Source: an uncultured Ruminococcus sp. (lineage in GTDB: Bacteria; Bacillota; Clostridia; Oscillospirales; CAG-272). From it: a stretch of 26,294 nt of DNA. This document shows positions 7,273-15,265 of the stretch, piece by piece. The stretch is taken from assembly GCA_900551005.1 (NCBI GenBank), contig URUL01000016.1:1-26294 (forward strand), read 5' to 3'. Numbering within the stretch: the stretch's first letter is position 1; every line of letters starts with the position of its first letter. The notes under the pieces were generated by a model. It made no database searches. It had not been told where the DNA came from and saw nothing but the letters and a program-made list of their open reading frames with translations. A program made the position numbers and the translations under genes.

Positions 7273-8016
7273 TTATTCGGCAGCGGCTTCTGTAGCTTCT
7301 TCAGCAGTCTCTTCTGCCTTGGAAGCAGCATCCTCGCCCTGCTTGCCTTCGATAACCGCATCGCAAAGAACGGAGGAAATAAGTCTGATGGAACGGATCG
7401 CGTCATCGTTTCCGGGGATGATGTAGTCAGCATCGTCGGGATCGCAGTTTGTATCAACGATGGCGATGACCGGAATACCGAGCTTCTTTGCTTCGAGAAT
7501 AGCATTGTGCTCTTTTCTTGTATCAACTACGAAAATAGCGGAGGGGAGACCGGGCATGGTCTTGATACCGCCGAGGTTCTTCTCGAGAGCTGTCATTTCC
7601 TTGACAAGATTTGCGACTTCCTTCTTGGGAAGGAGATTGAATGTGCCGTCCTCCTGCATCTTTTCGAGGCTTTCAAGACGGGCAATGCTCTTCTTGATCG
7701 TATTGTAGTTGGTAAGCATACCGCCGAGCCAACGTACGTTTACATAGTACATACCGCAACGCTCAGCCTCTTCCTTGATCGCTTCGGCTGCCTGCTTCTT
7801 CGTACCTACGAAGAGAACCGTGCCGCCCTCTGCAGCGAGGTCGCGAACGAAGCTGTACGCCTCTTCAACCTTAACGATCGTCTTGGACAAGTCGAGAATG
7901 TACGTGTCGTTTCTCTGTGTGAAGATGTACTCAGCCATCTTAGGATTCCATCTTCTCTTGGGGTGTCCGAAATGAACACCAGCCTCAAGCAACTGTTTGA
8001 GTGTGATAACTGCCAT
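7273..8016 (-). CDS. rpsB: 30S ribosomal protein S2
   Basis: Protein of 247 residues from the start MAVITLKQLLEAGVHFGHP, a hallmark S2 N-terminus. Further conserved segments are RWNPKMAEYIF, ILDLSKT, FVGTKKQA, RWLGGMLTN and PVIAIVDTNCDPD. The C-terminus has an acidic Ala/Glu tail. AAAGGAGT lies 7 nt upstream of the ATG at 8014-8016, so the longer in-frame extension (26 Arg-rich residues from the leader) is rejected. It is the first gene of the rpsB-tsf operon, with a leader of about 140 nt that may carry autoregulatory structure. Confidence 0.98.
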   Translation of the reverse strand: MAVITLKQLLEAGVHFGHPKRRWNPKMAEYIFTQRNDTYILDLSKTIVKVEEAYSFVRDLAAEGGTVLFVGTKKQAAEAIKEEAERCGMYYVNVRWLGGMLTNYNTIKKSIARLESLEKMQEDGTFNLLPKKEVANLVKEMTALEKNLGGIKTMPGLPSAIFVVDTRKEHNAILEAKKLGIPVIAIVDTNCDPDDADYIIPGNDDAIRSIRLISSVLCDAVIEGKQGEDAASKAEETAEEATEAAAE

Positions 8017-8150
8017 TTTTAAACTCCTTTTGGTTTCTTCCGCCACCCGACCCACGCGAGCCAACCGCCGTATAAGACGGAACCGGGCACGCACCCTGCC
8101 GAATGTGAGAATTTATAAAAATATTAGTATTTACGAGGTTTCCCGCAAAT
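8017..8150 (-). promoter_or_regulatory. Structured 5' leader of rpsB-tsf, possible autoregulatory site
   Basis: About 140 nt separate the predicted start of transcription from the rpsB start. The leader is GC-rich near the gene and can form CCGT-CTTAT-ACGG (8068-8080) and a GGG/CCC hairpin just upstream of it. Many bacterial r-protein operons are autoregulated through such leaders, and S2 leaders are known in several phyla. I cannot match this one to a specific consensus, so the regulatory role is inference. Confidence 0.4.
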
Positions 8151-8157
8151 CCGATTT

Positions 8158-8186
8158 ATTCTATCATACAGACAATATATTTGCAA
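8158..8186 (-). promoter_or_regulatory. Promoter of rpsB-tsf
   Basis: Minus-strand TTGCAA (8181-8186), a 17-bp spacer and TAGAAT (8158-8163). A TATGAT hexamer overlaps it four to five bases upstream as an alternative -10. Confidence 0.65.
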
Positions 8187-8248
8187 GAAAAATGTGTTTT
8201 GTTCACAAAAAATTTACAATTGGCGCCGGTGCACGCGATGCTATTCCT

Positions 8249-8539
8249 CTATTTTCCCTTTTTGCAGCCCTTGTCATGGCACCCCAGACGCTCATATATC
8301 TCCACTCCGACATTGACGAGCACCGCATCGGCACCGAAGCAGGATATTCTGTCCCACGGAATGACAAGCTCTTCGCATTTTCCGAAGCCGAAGATACGGC
8401 AGTCGAAAAGCACCACGATCGCAACCACGCATCCTGTTACGACGTTTATCTCCACATCAAAAATATATCCAAGCCTCTTTCCGTCGCATATATTGATGAC
8501 CTCCTTATCGCGCATATCATTCACACTGAATCTTTCCAT
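8249..8539 (-). CDS. YlmC/YmxH-family sporulation protein (PRC-barrel)
   Basis: Protein of 96 residues from the start MERFSVNDMRDKEVINI. The sequence, with CDGKRLGYIFDVEI and VIPWDRISCFGADAVLV, matches the YlmC/YmxH family, small PRC-barrel proteins found in endospore formers. The exact role is not known. The tail is cysteine- and lysine-rich (CHDKGCKKGK). GAGGTGAT lies 7 nt upstream of the ATG at 8537-8539, a perfect anti-SD match, which selects this start over the GTG and ATG codons 3-4 codons upstream. It stands alone between rpsB and the divergent ABC transporter. A TATAAT lies at about 8559-8564 on the minus strand, but no -35 matches it. Confidence 0.88.
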   Translation of the reverse strand: MERFSVNDMRDKEVINICDGKRLGYIFDVEINVVTGCVVAIVVLFDCRIFGFGKCEELVIPWDRISCFGADAVLVNVGVEIYERLGCHDKGCKKGK

Positions 8540-8628
8540 AATATTCATCACCTCGTGATATTATATGCAAAAATACCTCTCCGATATTACGGACACATTT
8601 TATACACAAAAAATTTAAGTTAGGTTCA

Positions 8629-8657
8629 TTGACTTGTCTGTATTGCTTAAGTATAAT
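8629..8657 (+). promoter_or_regulatory. Promoter of the ABC transporter gene
   Basis: TTGACT (8629-8634), a 17-bp spacer and TATAAT (8652-8657). The predicted start of transcription is near 8664, so a TTG codon at 8673 would have no ribosome site. This supports the ATG at 8709. Confidence 0.85.
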
Positions 8658-8708
8658 AGTCAATGAAAATTATTGCAGAAAAGCCATAAGGAGGCAACTC
8701 AAAAGAAC

Positions 8709-11700
8709 ATGTTGGAATTAAAAGGCATTGTAAAGAACTATGCGGCAGGTGATATGACGGTAAATGCCCTGCGCGGCATAGACCTGAAATTCAGAAGAAG
8801 CGAATTTGTTTCTATTCTCGGTCCCTCCGGTTGTGGAAAGACAACGCTCCTGAATATCATCGGCGGCCTCGACAAATATACCGACGGTGACCTTGTCATA
8901 AACGGCAAATCGACAAAGGATTTTCGTGACCGCGATTGGGACGCATACAGAAACCATTCCATAGGCTTCGTTTTCCAGAGCTATAATCTCATCCCGCATC
9001 AGACAGTTCTGCAGAATGTCGAGCTTTCGCTCACACTCTCGGGAACGCCGAAATCCGAGAGGAAAGCCCGCGCGATAAAGGCTCTCGAGGATGTGGGACT
9101 CGGCTCCCAGCTCCATAAAAAGCCGACGGAGATGTCAGGCGGTCAGATGCAGCGCGTAGCCATCGCACGTGCGCTCGTCAATAATCCCGATATCATTCTC
9201 GCAGATGAACCGACAGGTGCGCTCGATACCGAGACGAGTATACAGGTCATGGAAATACTGAAAAAGGTTGCCGAAAACCGCCTCGTGATCATGGTAACCC
9301 ACAATCCCGAGCTTGCCGAAAAATATTCCACGAGAATCGTCCGCATGCTGGACGGCAAGATCATCGGGGACACAAAGCCGCTCTCCGATGCCGAGATCGC
9401 AACAGAAAGAAAGGCGGATAAAGCTGAACAGGAAAAGACCGACGGCAAGAGCAAGAAAAGCAAAAAGCCGTCCATGTCCTTCGGCACATCCTTCATGCTT
9501 TCGCTGAAAAACCTTTTCACAAAAAAAGGCAGGACTGTCCTCACCTCCTTTGCAGGAAGCATCGGCATCATCGGCATCGCGCTGATCTTTGCCGTTTCAC
9601 AGGGCATGACAAGCTATATAACCGTCGTCCAGGAAGAAACCCTCTCCTCCTATCCGCTCACGATAGAATCCCAGCATACGGACTTCGGTGAATTTCTGCA
9701 AACCTTCATCTCATCAGAAACAGATTCCGTATCCCATGAGAAGGACAGCGTTTATCAGAAGCCTTCCCTCTATGCATTTGTAAACGCCATAAGCAATATC
9801 GACCAACGCGAAAACGATCTGCGCGATTTCCGCAAATATGTCGAGAACGCAAGACTCGATAAGGAAACAGGGCTCGGGAAGTCGCTCAGCGGTGTTCAGT
9901 ATACCTATGATTTCGATTTGCTTGTATATACGGAGAATGTTGACGGAAAGATCATACGCTCGGATTCCGAGGTCCTCATGAAAAAGCTGATGGCACAATT
10001 CTTAGGCGGCTCTATGATGAGTGACAGCGCATCCGCCTCCGGAAGCGGTGGGATCCTGTCATCACTTCAGGCCGGCTCCTCATCCTTCAGCACGTGGCAG
10101 GAGTTGCTTTCGGGCGAGAACGGCAAGCAGGTCAGCCATCTCCTCGAAAATCAGTATGATGTCATATACGGTTCATGGCCTGCAAGCTATGATCAGATAG
10201 TGCTCGTCGTTGATAAGAATAATGAAATAGACGATATCACTCTTTACTCTCTCGGTCTGAAGTCCGAAGAAGAAATAAATGAGATACTGGACGCGGCGGC
10301 AAACAAGACCGAGCTCCCCGTGGAGTCCAAGAAATGGACATTTGAGGAGATATGCGGCATGAGCTTCCGCACCGTCCTCTCCTCCGATTTCTACGTGAAA
10401 AACCAAAGCACGGGGCTCTATACCGATATACGCGACACCGATGCCGGTATGAGATATCTCTATGATAACGGTATCGACCTGAAGGTAGTCGGCATCATCC
10501 GCCCGAAAGAAGATGCTCTCTCCCCCATGCTCTCGGGAACGATAGGATATACACACGCGCTTACGGAAGCTATCATCGAACGCACGGGAAGCTCTGATTC
10601 CGTCATGGCACAGCTTGCTTCCCCGGATAAGAGCATTTTATCGGGTCTGCCCTTTGAAGAAAGCTCCGCAAATCTTACAGAGGCTGAAAAGTCCGAGAAA
10701 TTCAAAACATACATCATGAATCTCGATGACAGCGGCAAGGCTGCCGCATTTATCAAGATTCAAAGCATCCCTTCAGCGGAATTTTTGGATGCTTCCGTAA
10801 AGCAGGTGCTTGCCTCTATGACATATGAGCAGATGTGCGATCGGATGGCGGCGGCAATGGCGGCGGAAACAGGAATGGGCGAGGAAGAGATACGCTCATA
10901 TCTCGAGGAGATGGGCGAGGAAAAGCTCTCCGCTCTCTTCACGGAGATCATCACCGAGCAGATGAAGGCAAACTATGCCGAACAGGTAAAGGAAAAGCTC
11001 TCCGCCATGACGACGGAGCAGCTCGCCGCCTCCATGCAGGCTTCTCTTGCCGGATATACGGCAGCCGAATGTGCGGAATATTACAGTCTCGTCACGGAAT
11101 TTTCCGATATCAGCTATGACGAGATCCTTCAAAAGCTCGGCTATGTGGATATAGAAAATCCCTCGACCGTAAACCTCTATGCATCTTCGTTTGCAGACAA
11201 GGAAGCACTTGAGACTGCCATAAGCGAATACAATGCCGACACAGATGAGGCAGGCAAGATAACATATACGGATTATGTCGGTCTGATGATGTCATCCGTC
11301 ACTACCATCATAAATGCCATCACTTACGTATTGGTTGCCTTTGTCGCCGTCTCGCTTATCGTTTCTTCGATCATGATCGGTGTCATAACGCTGATTTCCG
11401 TCCAGGAAAGAACGAAGGAGATCGGTATTCTCCGCGCCATAGGTGCCTCGAAGAAAAACGTATCGAGCATGTTCAATGCCGAGACGCTGATCATCGGCTT
11501 CACCTCGGGCATGTTCGGCGTACTTCTGACATATCTGCTCTGCATACCGATCAATATGATCCTCCATTCTCTTACCGGAATAGGAAATCTCAATGCGATT
11601 CTTCCGATAGGTGTGGCAATAGCGCTCGTATGCATCAGCATGCTCCTCACTCTCATCTCGGGAATCATCCCGTCACGTAGCGCGGCAAAGAAGGACCCCG

Positions 11701-11723
11701 TCGTAGCCCTACGAACAGAATAA
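8709..11723 (+). CDS. ABC transporter, ATPase fused to FtsX-type permease
   Basis: Protein of 1004 residues. Residues 1-230 are a MacB/LolD-type ATPase: Walker A GPSGCGKTT, signature MSGGQMQRVAIARAL, Walker B IILADEPTGALD and H-loop VTHN. A Lys-rich linker leads to TM1 near residues 277-298. A large extracytoplasmic region of about 560 residues (300-860) follows. Three C-terminal TM segments lie near 862-898, 925-947 and 964-987, with the FtsX-type segment VQERTKEIGILRAIGA between TM2 and TM3. MacB-type transporters act by mechanotransmission on extracellular substrates such as peptides or lipoproteins. The extracytoplasmic domain is much longer than in MacB and is Ser/Glu-rich, and I do not recognise its fold. 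AAGGAGG (8688-8694) lies 14 nt before the ATG, an unusually long spacing. No partner gene adjoins it. Confidence 0.93.
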   Translation: MLELKGIVKNYAAGDMTVNALRGIDLKFRRSEFVSILGPSGCGKTTLLNIIGGLDKYTDGDLVINGKSTKDFRDRDWDAYRNHSIGFVFQSYNLIPHQTVLQNVELSLTLSGTPKSERKARAIKALEDVGLGSQLHKKPTEMSGGQMQRVAIARALVNNPDIILADEPTGALDTETSIQVMEILKKVAENRLVIMVTHNPELAEKYSTRIVRMLDGKIIGDTKPLSDAEIATERKADKAEQEKTDGKSKKSKKPSMSFGTSFMLSLKNLFTKKGRTVLTSFAGSIGIIGIALIFAVSQGMTSYITVVQEETLSSYPLTIESQHTDFGEFLQTFISSETDSVSHEKDSVYQKPSLYAFVNAISNIDQRENDLRDFRKYVENARLDKETGLGKSLSGVQYTYDFDLLVYTENVDGKIIRSDSEVLMKKLMAQFLGGSMMSDSASASGSGGILSSLQAGSSSFSTWQELLSGENGKQVSHLLENQYDVIYGSWPASYDQIVLVVDKNNEIDDITLYSLGLKSEEEINEILDAAANKTELPVESKKWTFEEICGMSFRTVLSSDFYVKNQSTGLYTDIRDTDAGMRYLYDNGIDLKVVGIIRPKEDALSPMLSGTIGYTHALTEAIIERTGSSDSVMAQLASPDKSILSGLPFEESSANLTEAEKSEKFKTYIMNLDDSGKAAAFIKIQSIPSAEFLDASVKQVLASMTYEQMCDRMAAAMAAETGMGEEEIRSYLEEMGEEKLSALFTEIITEQMKANYAEQVKEKLSAMTTEQLAASMQASLAGYTAAECAEYYSLVTEFSDISYDEILQKLGYVDIENPSTVNLYASSFADKEALETAISEYNADTDEAGKITYTDYVGLMMSSVTTIINAITYVLVAFVAVSLIVSSIMIGVITLISVQERTKEIGILRAIGASKKNVSSMFNAETLIIGFTSGMFGVLLTYLLCIPINMILHSLTGIGNLNAILPIGVAIALVCISMLLTLISGIIPSRSAAKKDPVVALRTE

Positions 11724-11739
11724 TCCTATATTTTCGAAA

Positions 11740-11767
11740 AGCGGAGAAGGCTCTGTCCTTCTCCGCT
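11740..11767 (+). terminator. Terminator hairpin after the ABC transporter gene
   Basis: Perfect 11-bp stem AGCGGAGAAGG (11740-11750) and CCTTCTCCGCT (11757-11767) around a 6-nt loop, 16 bp after the stop. The downstream trailer is TCAGTCTGTC rather than a T-run, so efficiency in this direction is uncertain. Confidence 0.7.
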
Positions 11768-11805
11768 TCAGTCTGTCGAAAAAGTATCTGGCTGTCATTT
11801 TATAT

Positions 11806-11882
11806 GAAAAGTAACTATAAGTAAGGGGTACTTTTCCCTGCCCGAAAAGTAACAATAAGTACAAGGTACCTTTCGCCTGTCC
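11806..11882. repeat. Imperfect 38/39-bp tandem repeat inside the TIR element
   Basis: Unit 1 (11806-11843) and unit 2 (11844-11882) both begin GAAAAGTAAC-ATAAGTA and end in CCTG-CC. A third partial start, GAAAAGTA, follows at 11883. Unit 1 is internally palindromic, with GAAAAGTA pairing with TACTTTTC. Unit 2 has GGTACC at the same place. Confidence 0.75.
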
Positions 11883-12164
11883 GAAAAGTACGAAAAGGAC
11901 AAAAAGAGGAAGGCTTTCCTCTTTTGAACTCCTTCCGCATACGCGACTGAGTCGCAGGAAGCGTGCGTGGCAAGCGAGTGCGGTAAATGAGTAAAGCAAA
12001 AAAGTCAAGTCTGTCTCTCCCCATAGCTTTCTCTATACCACGCGTGCGAACACATCACACGAAGTAGCCGAGCAGATTCGCGTATGCGCCGGTTCCACGC
12101 CCGCATATAAAGGTGTGGCGGGCGTGCATGAAGTCTGTGCGCTGACACAGCCGAGGTTCTGAGC

Positions 12165-12185
12165 GCGCTTTGGCAAAGCGGGAAA
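12165..12185 (+). repeat. 21-bp palindromic direct repeat, copy 1
   Basis: The 21 bases starting GCGCTTTGGCAAAGCG and ending GGAAA recur exactly at 12299-12319. The core CGCTTT-GGC-AAAGCG is a perfect hairpin. Confidence 0.8.
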
Positions 12186-12298
12186 GGGCACAGAGCAAAA
12201 TCGAGCAGACAACCCGTGCATTTGAACCTGTACTTCTGCCTTTGCCTGCGGTCGGACGGTTCACTCGATATGTTCGCACAGGAGGGTATATGATGTTT

Positions 12299-12319
12299 GC
12301 GCTTTGGCAAAGCGGGAAA
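12299..12319 (+). repeat. 21-bp palindromic direct repeat, copy 2
   Basis: Exact copy of 12165-12185, 134 bp further on, inside the same TIR-bounded element. Confidence 0.8.
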
Positions 12320-12407
12320 TGACAGGGAGATTTCTAAGAGGGAACCTCTTAGATGACTTTTGGTACTTTGGGTATATAATGATAAGCATATACTTTTTCG
12401 ACAAACA

Positions 12408-12442
12408 GCAACCTCCCGACGGGATTTCCGTCGGGAGGTTGC
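12408..12442 (-). terminator. Terminator of the pyrG-purB-purA operon
   Basis: Perfect 15-bp inverted repeat GCAACCTCCCGACGG (12408-12422) and CCGTCGGGAGGTTGC (12428-12442) with a 5-nt loop, 7 bp after the purA stop. The minus-strand trailer is TGTTTGTC, the end of the TIR element. Confidence 0.85.
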
Positions 12443-12449
12443 TTATTGA

Positions 12450-13721
12450 TCAGAACATCTGTATATATTCGTCTCTTTCTGCACCTACGGATACGTATTT
12501 TATCTTGCATCCGACAGCCTTTTCGATATAGCTGATATATTTCTTTGCCGCCTCGGGGAGCGAATCATATGTTCTGCAGCCCGAAACGTCGCCGAAGCCA
12601 TCCAGATATTCAACGACGGGCTTTGCACGGTTAAGGCGCTCGCCGGTCGGGAAGGTCGTCGTCACTTCTCCGTCTATATCATACGCTACGCAAACGGGTA
12701 TCTTATCGAGATAGGAGAGAACATCCATTTTTGTGAGTGCGATATAATCGGCGCCCTGAACCTTGACACCATAGCGAGAAGCGGGAATGTCAAAGGGACC
12801 TACTCTTCTCGGTCTGCCGGTAGCAGCGCCATATTCGCCGCCTGCCGCGCGAAGCTTTTCCGCCTCGTCGCCGAACATTTCCGCCGTGAAAGGGCCCTCG
12901 CCCACGCATGTGGAATAAGCCTTCATGATACCGATCGTAGTATCCAGCTTGATTCCCGGGACGCCCGCGCCGATCGGCGCATAGGAAGCGAGCGTCGTGG
13001 AAGAAGAGGTGTAGGGATATATACCGAAATCTATATCGCGAAGTGCACCGAGCTGTGCTTCAAACATGATGTTTTTGCCCTCGGCGGCAGCATTGGAAAG
13101 ATACTCCGATACGTCTGTGACAAAAGGCGCTATGACACTTCCGTATTTGCGTAACCAAGCCATCATTTCCTCTGCATCTACGGGAGTATGACCGTAGCCT
13201 GTAACGGTAATGTTCTTCCACTCAACAATATCGCGGACCTTCTCCGCCAGCTTATCATCCATATGAAGCAGATCCTCCATACGCAGACCCTTCTTCATAT
13301 ATTTGTCGGCATAAACCGGCGCGATACCGCGGCGTGTAGAACCGAATTTCTTATCCGCGAGGCGTTCTTCCTCCATGATATCCTGCATCTTGTGATACGG
13401 CATACAGATGATCGCCTTGTCGCTTATCTTGAGATTCTCGGGAGTAATCTTGATTCCCTTTTCCGTAAGAGAATTGATCTCGCCTACGAGATGCTCGAGG
13501 TCAATGACCATACCGTTTCCCATGATATTCACCGTCGTATCGCGGAGAATACCGGAGGGGAGCAGATTCAGTATGAATTTGCCCTTTTCATTGATAACGG
13601 TGTGACCGGCATTGTTGCCGCCCTGATAACGGCAGATTATGTCGTATTCAGAGGAAAGAAGGTCTACCATTCTTCCTTTTCCTTCGTCGCCCCAGTTGAT
13701 TCCGACTATTGATGTAAGCAT
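12450..13721 (-). CDS. purA: Adenylosuccinate synthetase
   Basis: Protein of 423 residues, full length. It joins IMP and aspartate using GTP, the first committed step to AMP, in the cytoplasm. The GTP P-loop GDEGKG is at residues 11-16, with the catalytic Asp in position 12 and the catalytic His in NNAGHTV at about residue 40. The segments RGIAPVYADK, YSTCVGEGPF and ATGRPRRVGPFD are the usual family signatures. AAAGGAG lies 9 nt upstream of the ATG. It is the last gene of pyrG-purB-purA, 56 bp after purB, and purB acts on its product. A perfect hairpin terminates the operon 7 bp after the stop. Confidence 0.98.
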   Translation of the reverse strand: MLTSIVGINWGDEGKGRMVDLLSSEYDIICRYQGGNNAGHTVINEKGKFILNLLPSGILRDTTVNIMGNGMVIDLEHLVGEINSLTEKGIKITPENLKISDKAIICMPYHKMQDIMEEERLADKKFGSTRRGIAPVYADKYMKKGLRMEDLLHMDDKLAEKVRDIVEWKNITVTGYGHTPVDAEEMMAWLRKYGSVIAPFVTDVSEYLSNAAAEGKNIMFEAQLGALRDIDFGIYPYTSSSTTLASYAPIGAGVPGIKLDTTIGIMKAYSTCVGEGPFTAEMFGDEAEKLRAAGGEYGAATGRPRRVGPFDIPASRYGVKVQGADYIALTKMDVLSYLDKIPVCVAYDIDGEVTTTFPTGERLNRAKPVVEYLDGFGDVSGCRTYDSLPEAAKKYISYIEKAVGCKIKYVSVGAERDEYIQMF

Positions 13722-13777
13722 ATTTAAAATCTCCTTTGATTTATATTACTTAAAATATCCTATCGCGTATCGCGGCA

Positions 13778-15211
13778 TTAAACATTGACCGTCGCGTCAA
13801 ACCGGTATCCCGGCTTTATCCCGTTTGTCGAGAGCACGGAACGCACCTCTGCGAGATAATCCTCCGTCTGCTCTTCGGCAAGCCCGGTGAAATTGCTTTT
13901 TTCGATGATTTCATCTACCTCAGCACGCGTCAGCCCGAAAACGGGGTCGGCGGCAATTCTGTCCAGCAGATCGTTATCCGCTCCGTCCTGCTTTACCGCC
14001 TTGCCTGCGGCGACTGAATGACGGCGTATAGCCTCGTGCAATGTCTGCCTGTCGCCGCCCTGCATAACGCAATGCATAAGGATATTCTCCGTAGCCATGA
14101 AGGGAAGCTCCTCACGCAGATGCTTTTCTATGACCTTCGGATAGACCGTCACACCGCTTATTACGTTGATATAGAGTGTGAGAATGCCGTCCACGGCAAG
14201 AAATGCCTCGGGAATACTGATCCTTCTGTTTGCGGAATCGTCAAGCGTGCGCTCCAGCCACTGCGTACCTGCCGTCATGGCGGGATTGACCGTGTCCGCT
14301 ATCACAAAGCGGGCAAGCGAGGATATTCTCTCGCTGCGCATGGGATTGCGCTTATAAGCCATGGCGGAAGAGCCTACCTGCCCTGACTCAAAAGGCTCGT
14401 CAAATTCCTTCAGATGTGAAAGCAGGCGAATATCTCCCGAGAATTTCTGGGCGCTCTGGGCAATACCCGAGAGTACGGAAAGCACAAAATAATCCGCTTT
14501 CCTCGTATATGTCTGTCCACTTACGGCGTATGCGCTCTTAAAGCCGAGCTTTTCGGCTATTTTCTTTTCCAGAGCCTTGACCTTTTCCTTATCTCCCGAG
14601 AAAAGTTCAAGGAAGCTTGCGCCTGTTCCCGTCGTTCCGCGGCAGCCGAGCAGCTTCATATTGTCGAGGACAAAATCGAGATGCTCAAGATCGAGCATGA
14701 GATCCTGCATCCAGAGAGTAGCTCTCTTGCCGACGGTAGTCGGCTGAGCCGCCTGAAAATGCGTATATGCCAGAGTGGGTAGCGACTTATATTTATCCGC
14801 AAATTCGGAAAGCTCATATATTGCCGCAAGCAGAAGCTTTCTTATACGGAGGAGCGCCTCGCGCTGAATGATAACATCCGTATTGTCGCCGACATAGCAG
14901 CTTGTCGCACCGAGATGAATGATCGGCTTTGCCTGCGGGCAAACCTCGCCGTAGGTGAAAATGTGTGCCATGACATCATGGCGGACTTCCTTCTCGCGCT
15001 TTGCCGCAAGCTCATAATCAATGTCGTTTATATGAGCGCGCATCTCCTCTATCTGCTTGTCGGAAATATCAAGCCCCAGCTCCTTCTCGCTCTCTGCGAG
15101 AGCTATCCACAGCCTGCGCCATGTGGAAAACTTTCGGTCATCCGAGAAGATCTCCTGCATCTCTCTGCTCGCATACCGTTTGCACAGCGGATTTTCATAG
15201 ATATCGTGCAT
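13778..15211 (-). CDS. purB: Adenylosuccinate lyase
   Basis: Protein of 477 residues. It cleaves SAICAR and adenylosuccinate, releasing fumarate, at two steps of purine synthesis. The fumarase-superfamily signature is GSSAMAYKRNPMRSERI near residues 278-294, with the flexible catalytic Ser loop. LAYTHFQAAQPTTVGKR carries the conserved His. The length and the signature ending KRNPMRSE are closer to the longer eukaryotic-type clade than to the 430-residue Bacillus type. An Ala replaces the usual Pro in SSxMP. AAAGGAG lies 10 nt upstream of the ATG at 15211; a TTG two codons earlier is only 4 nt from it. It is 54 bp after pyrG and 56 bp before purA. Confidence 0.97.
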   Translation of the reverse strand: MHDIYENPLCKRYASREMQEIFSDDRKFSTWRRLWIALAESEKELGLDISDKQIEEMRAHINDIDYELAAKREKEVRHDVMAHIFTYGEVCPQAKPIIHLGATSCYVGDNTDVIIQREALLRIRKLLLAAIYELSEFADKYKSLPTLAYTHFQAAQPTTVGKRATLWMQDLMLDLEHLDFVLDNMKLLGCRGTTGTGASFLELFSGDKEKVKALEKKIAEKLGFKSAYAVSGQTYTRKADYFVLSVLSGIAQSAQKFSGDIRLLSHLKEFDEPFESGQVGSSAMAYKRNPMRSERISSLARFVIADTVNPAMTAGTQWLERTLDDSANRRISIPEAFLAVDGILTLYINVISGVTVYPKVIEKHLREELPFMATENILMHCVMQGGDRQTLHEAIRRHSVAAGKAVKQDGADNDLLDRIAADPVFGLTRAEVDEIIEKSNFTGLAEEQTEDYLAEVRSVLSTNGIKPGYRFDATVNV

Positions 15212-15265
15212 TTTCAAAAAGCTCCTTTCGGTTTTACCCTGAGATAACTTATACCCTTTTGCGGC

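Larger units (their letters stand above)
11771..12406. mobile_element. Gene-free 636-bp element with 17-bp terminal inverted repeats (MITE-like)
   Basis: The left end GTCTGTCGAAAAAGTAT (11771-11787) is matched by an inverted copy at 12390-12406, ATACTTTTTCGACAAAC, with one mismatch. No transposase or other convincing gene lies between. The interior has a 38/39-bp imperfect tandem repeat (11806-11882), a 21-bp direct repeat (12165-12185 and 12299-12319), and several small hairpins such as GCGAC-TGA-GTCGC (11942-11954). Overlapping Arg/Pro/Cys-rich frames here have no ribosome sites and look spurious. The ends lie 3 bp and 1 bp from the terminator hairpins of the two convergent flanking genes. 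I found no target-site duplication. It could be a non-autonomous mobile element or an intergenic repeat family tied to terminators. Confidence 0.5.

Noticed and set aside
8552..8628. A sigma-E or sigma-G type promoter for the YlmC/YmxH gene
   Set aside because: A TATAAT and a GTATAAAA-like string are present on the minus strand, but spacing and -35 matches are not good enough to name a sporulation sigma factor.
11709..12310. Several overlapping minus-strand frames of 60-100 codons between the ABC transporter and purA
   Set aside because: They overlap each other and the tandem repeats, lack ribosome sites, and have Arg/Cys/Pro-rich composition typical of non-coding GC-rich DNA.
11771..12406. 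An insertion sequence with a transposase
   Set aside because: No transposase frame, intact or broken, can be recognised, so it can only be called a non-autonomous or MITE-like element.
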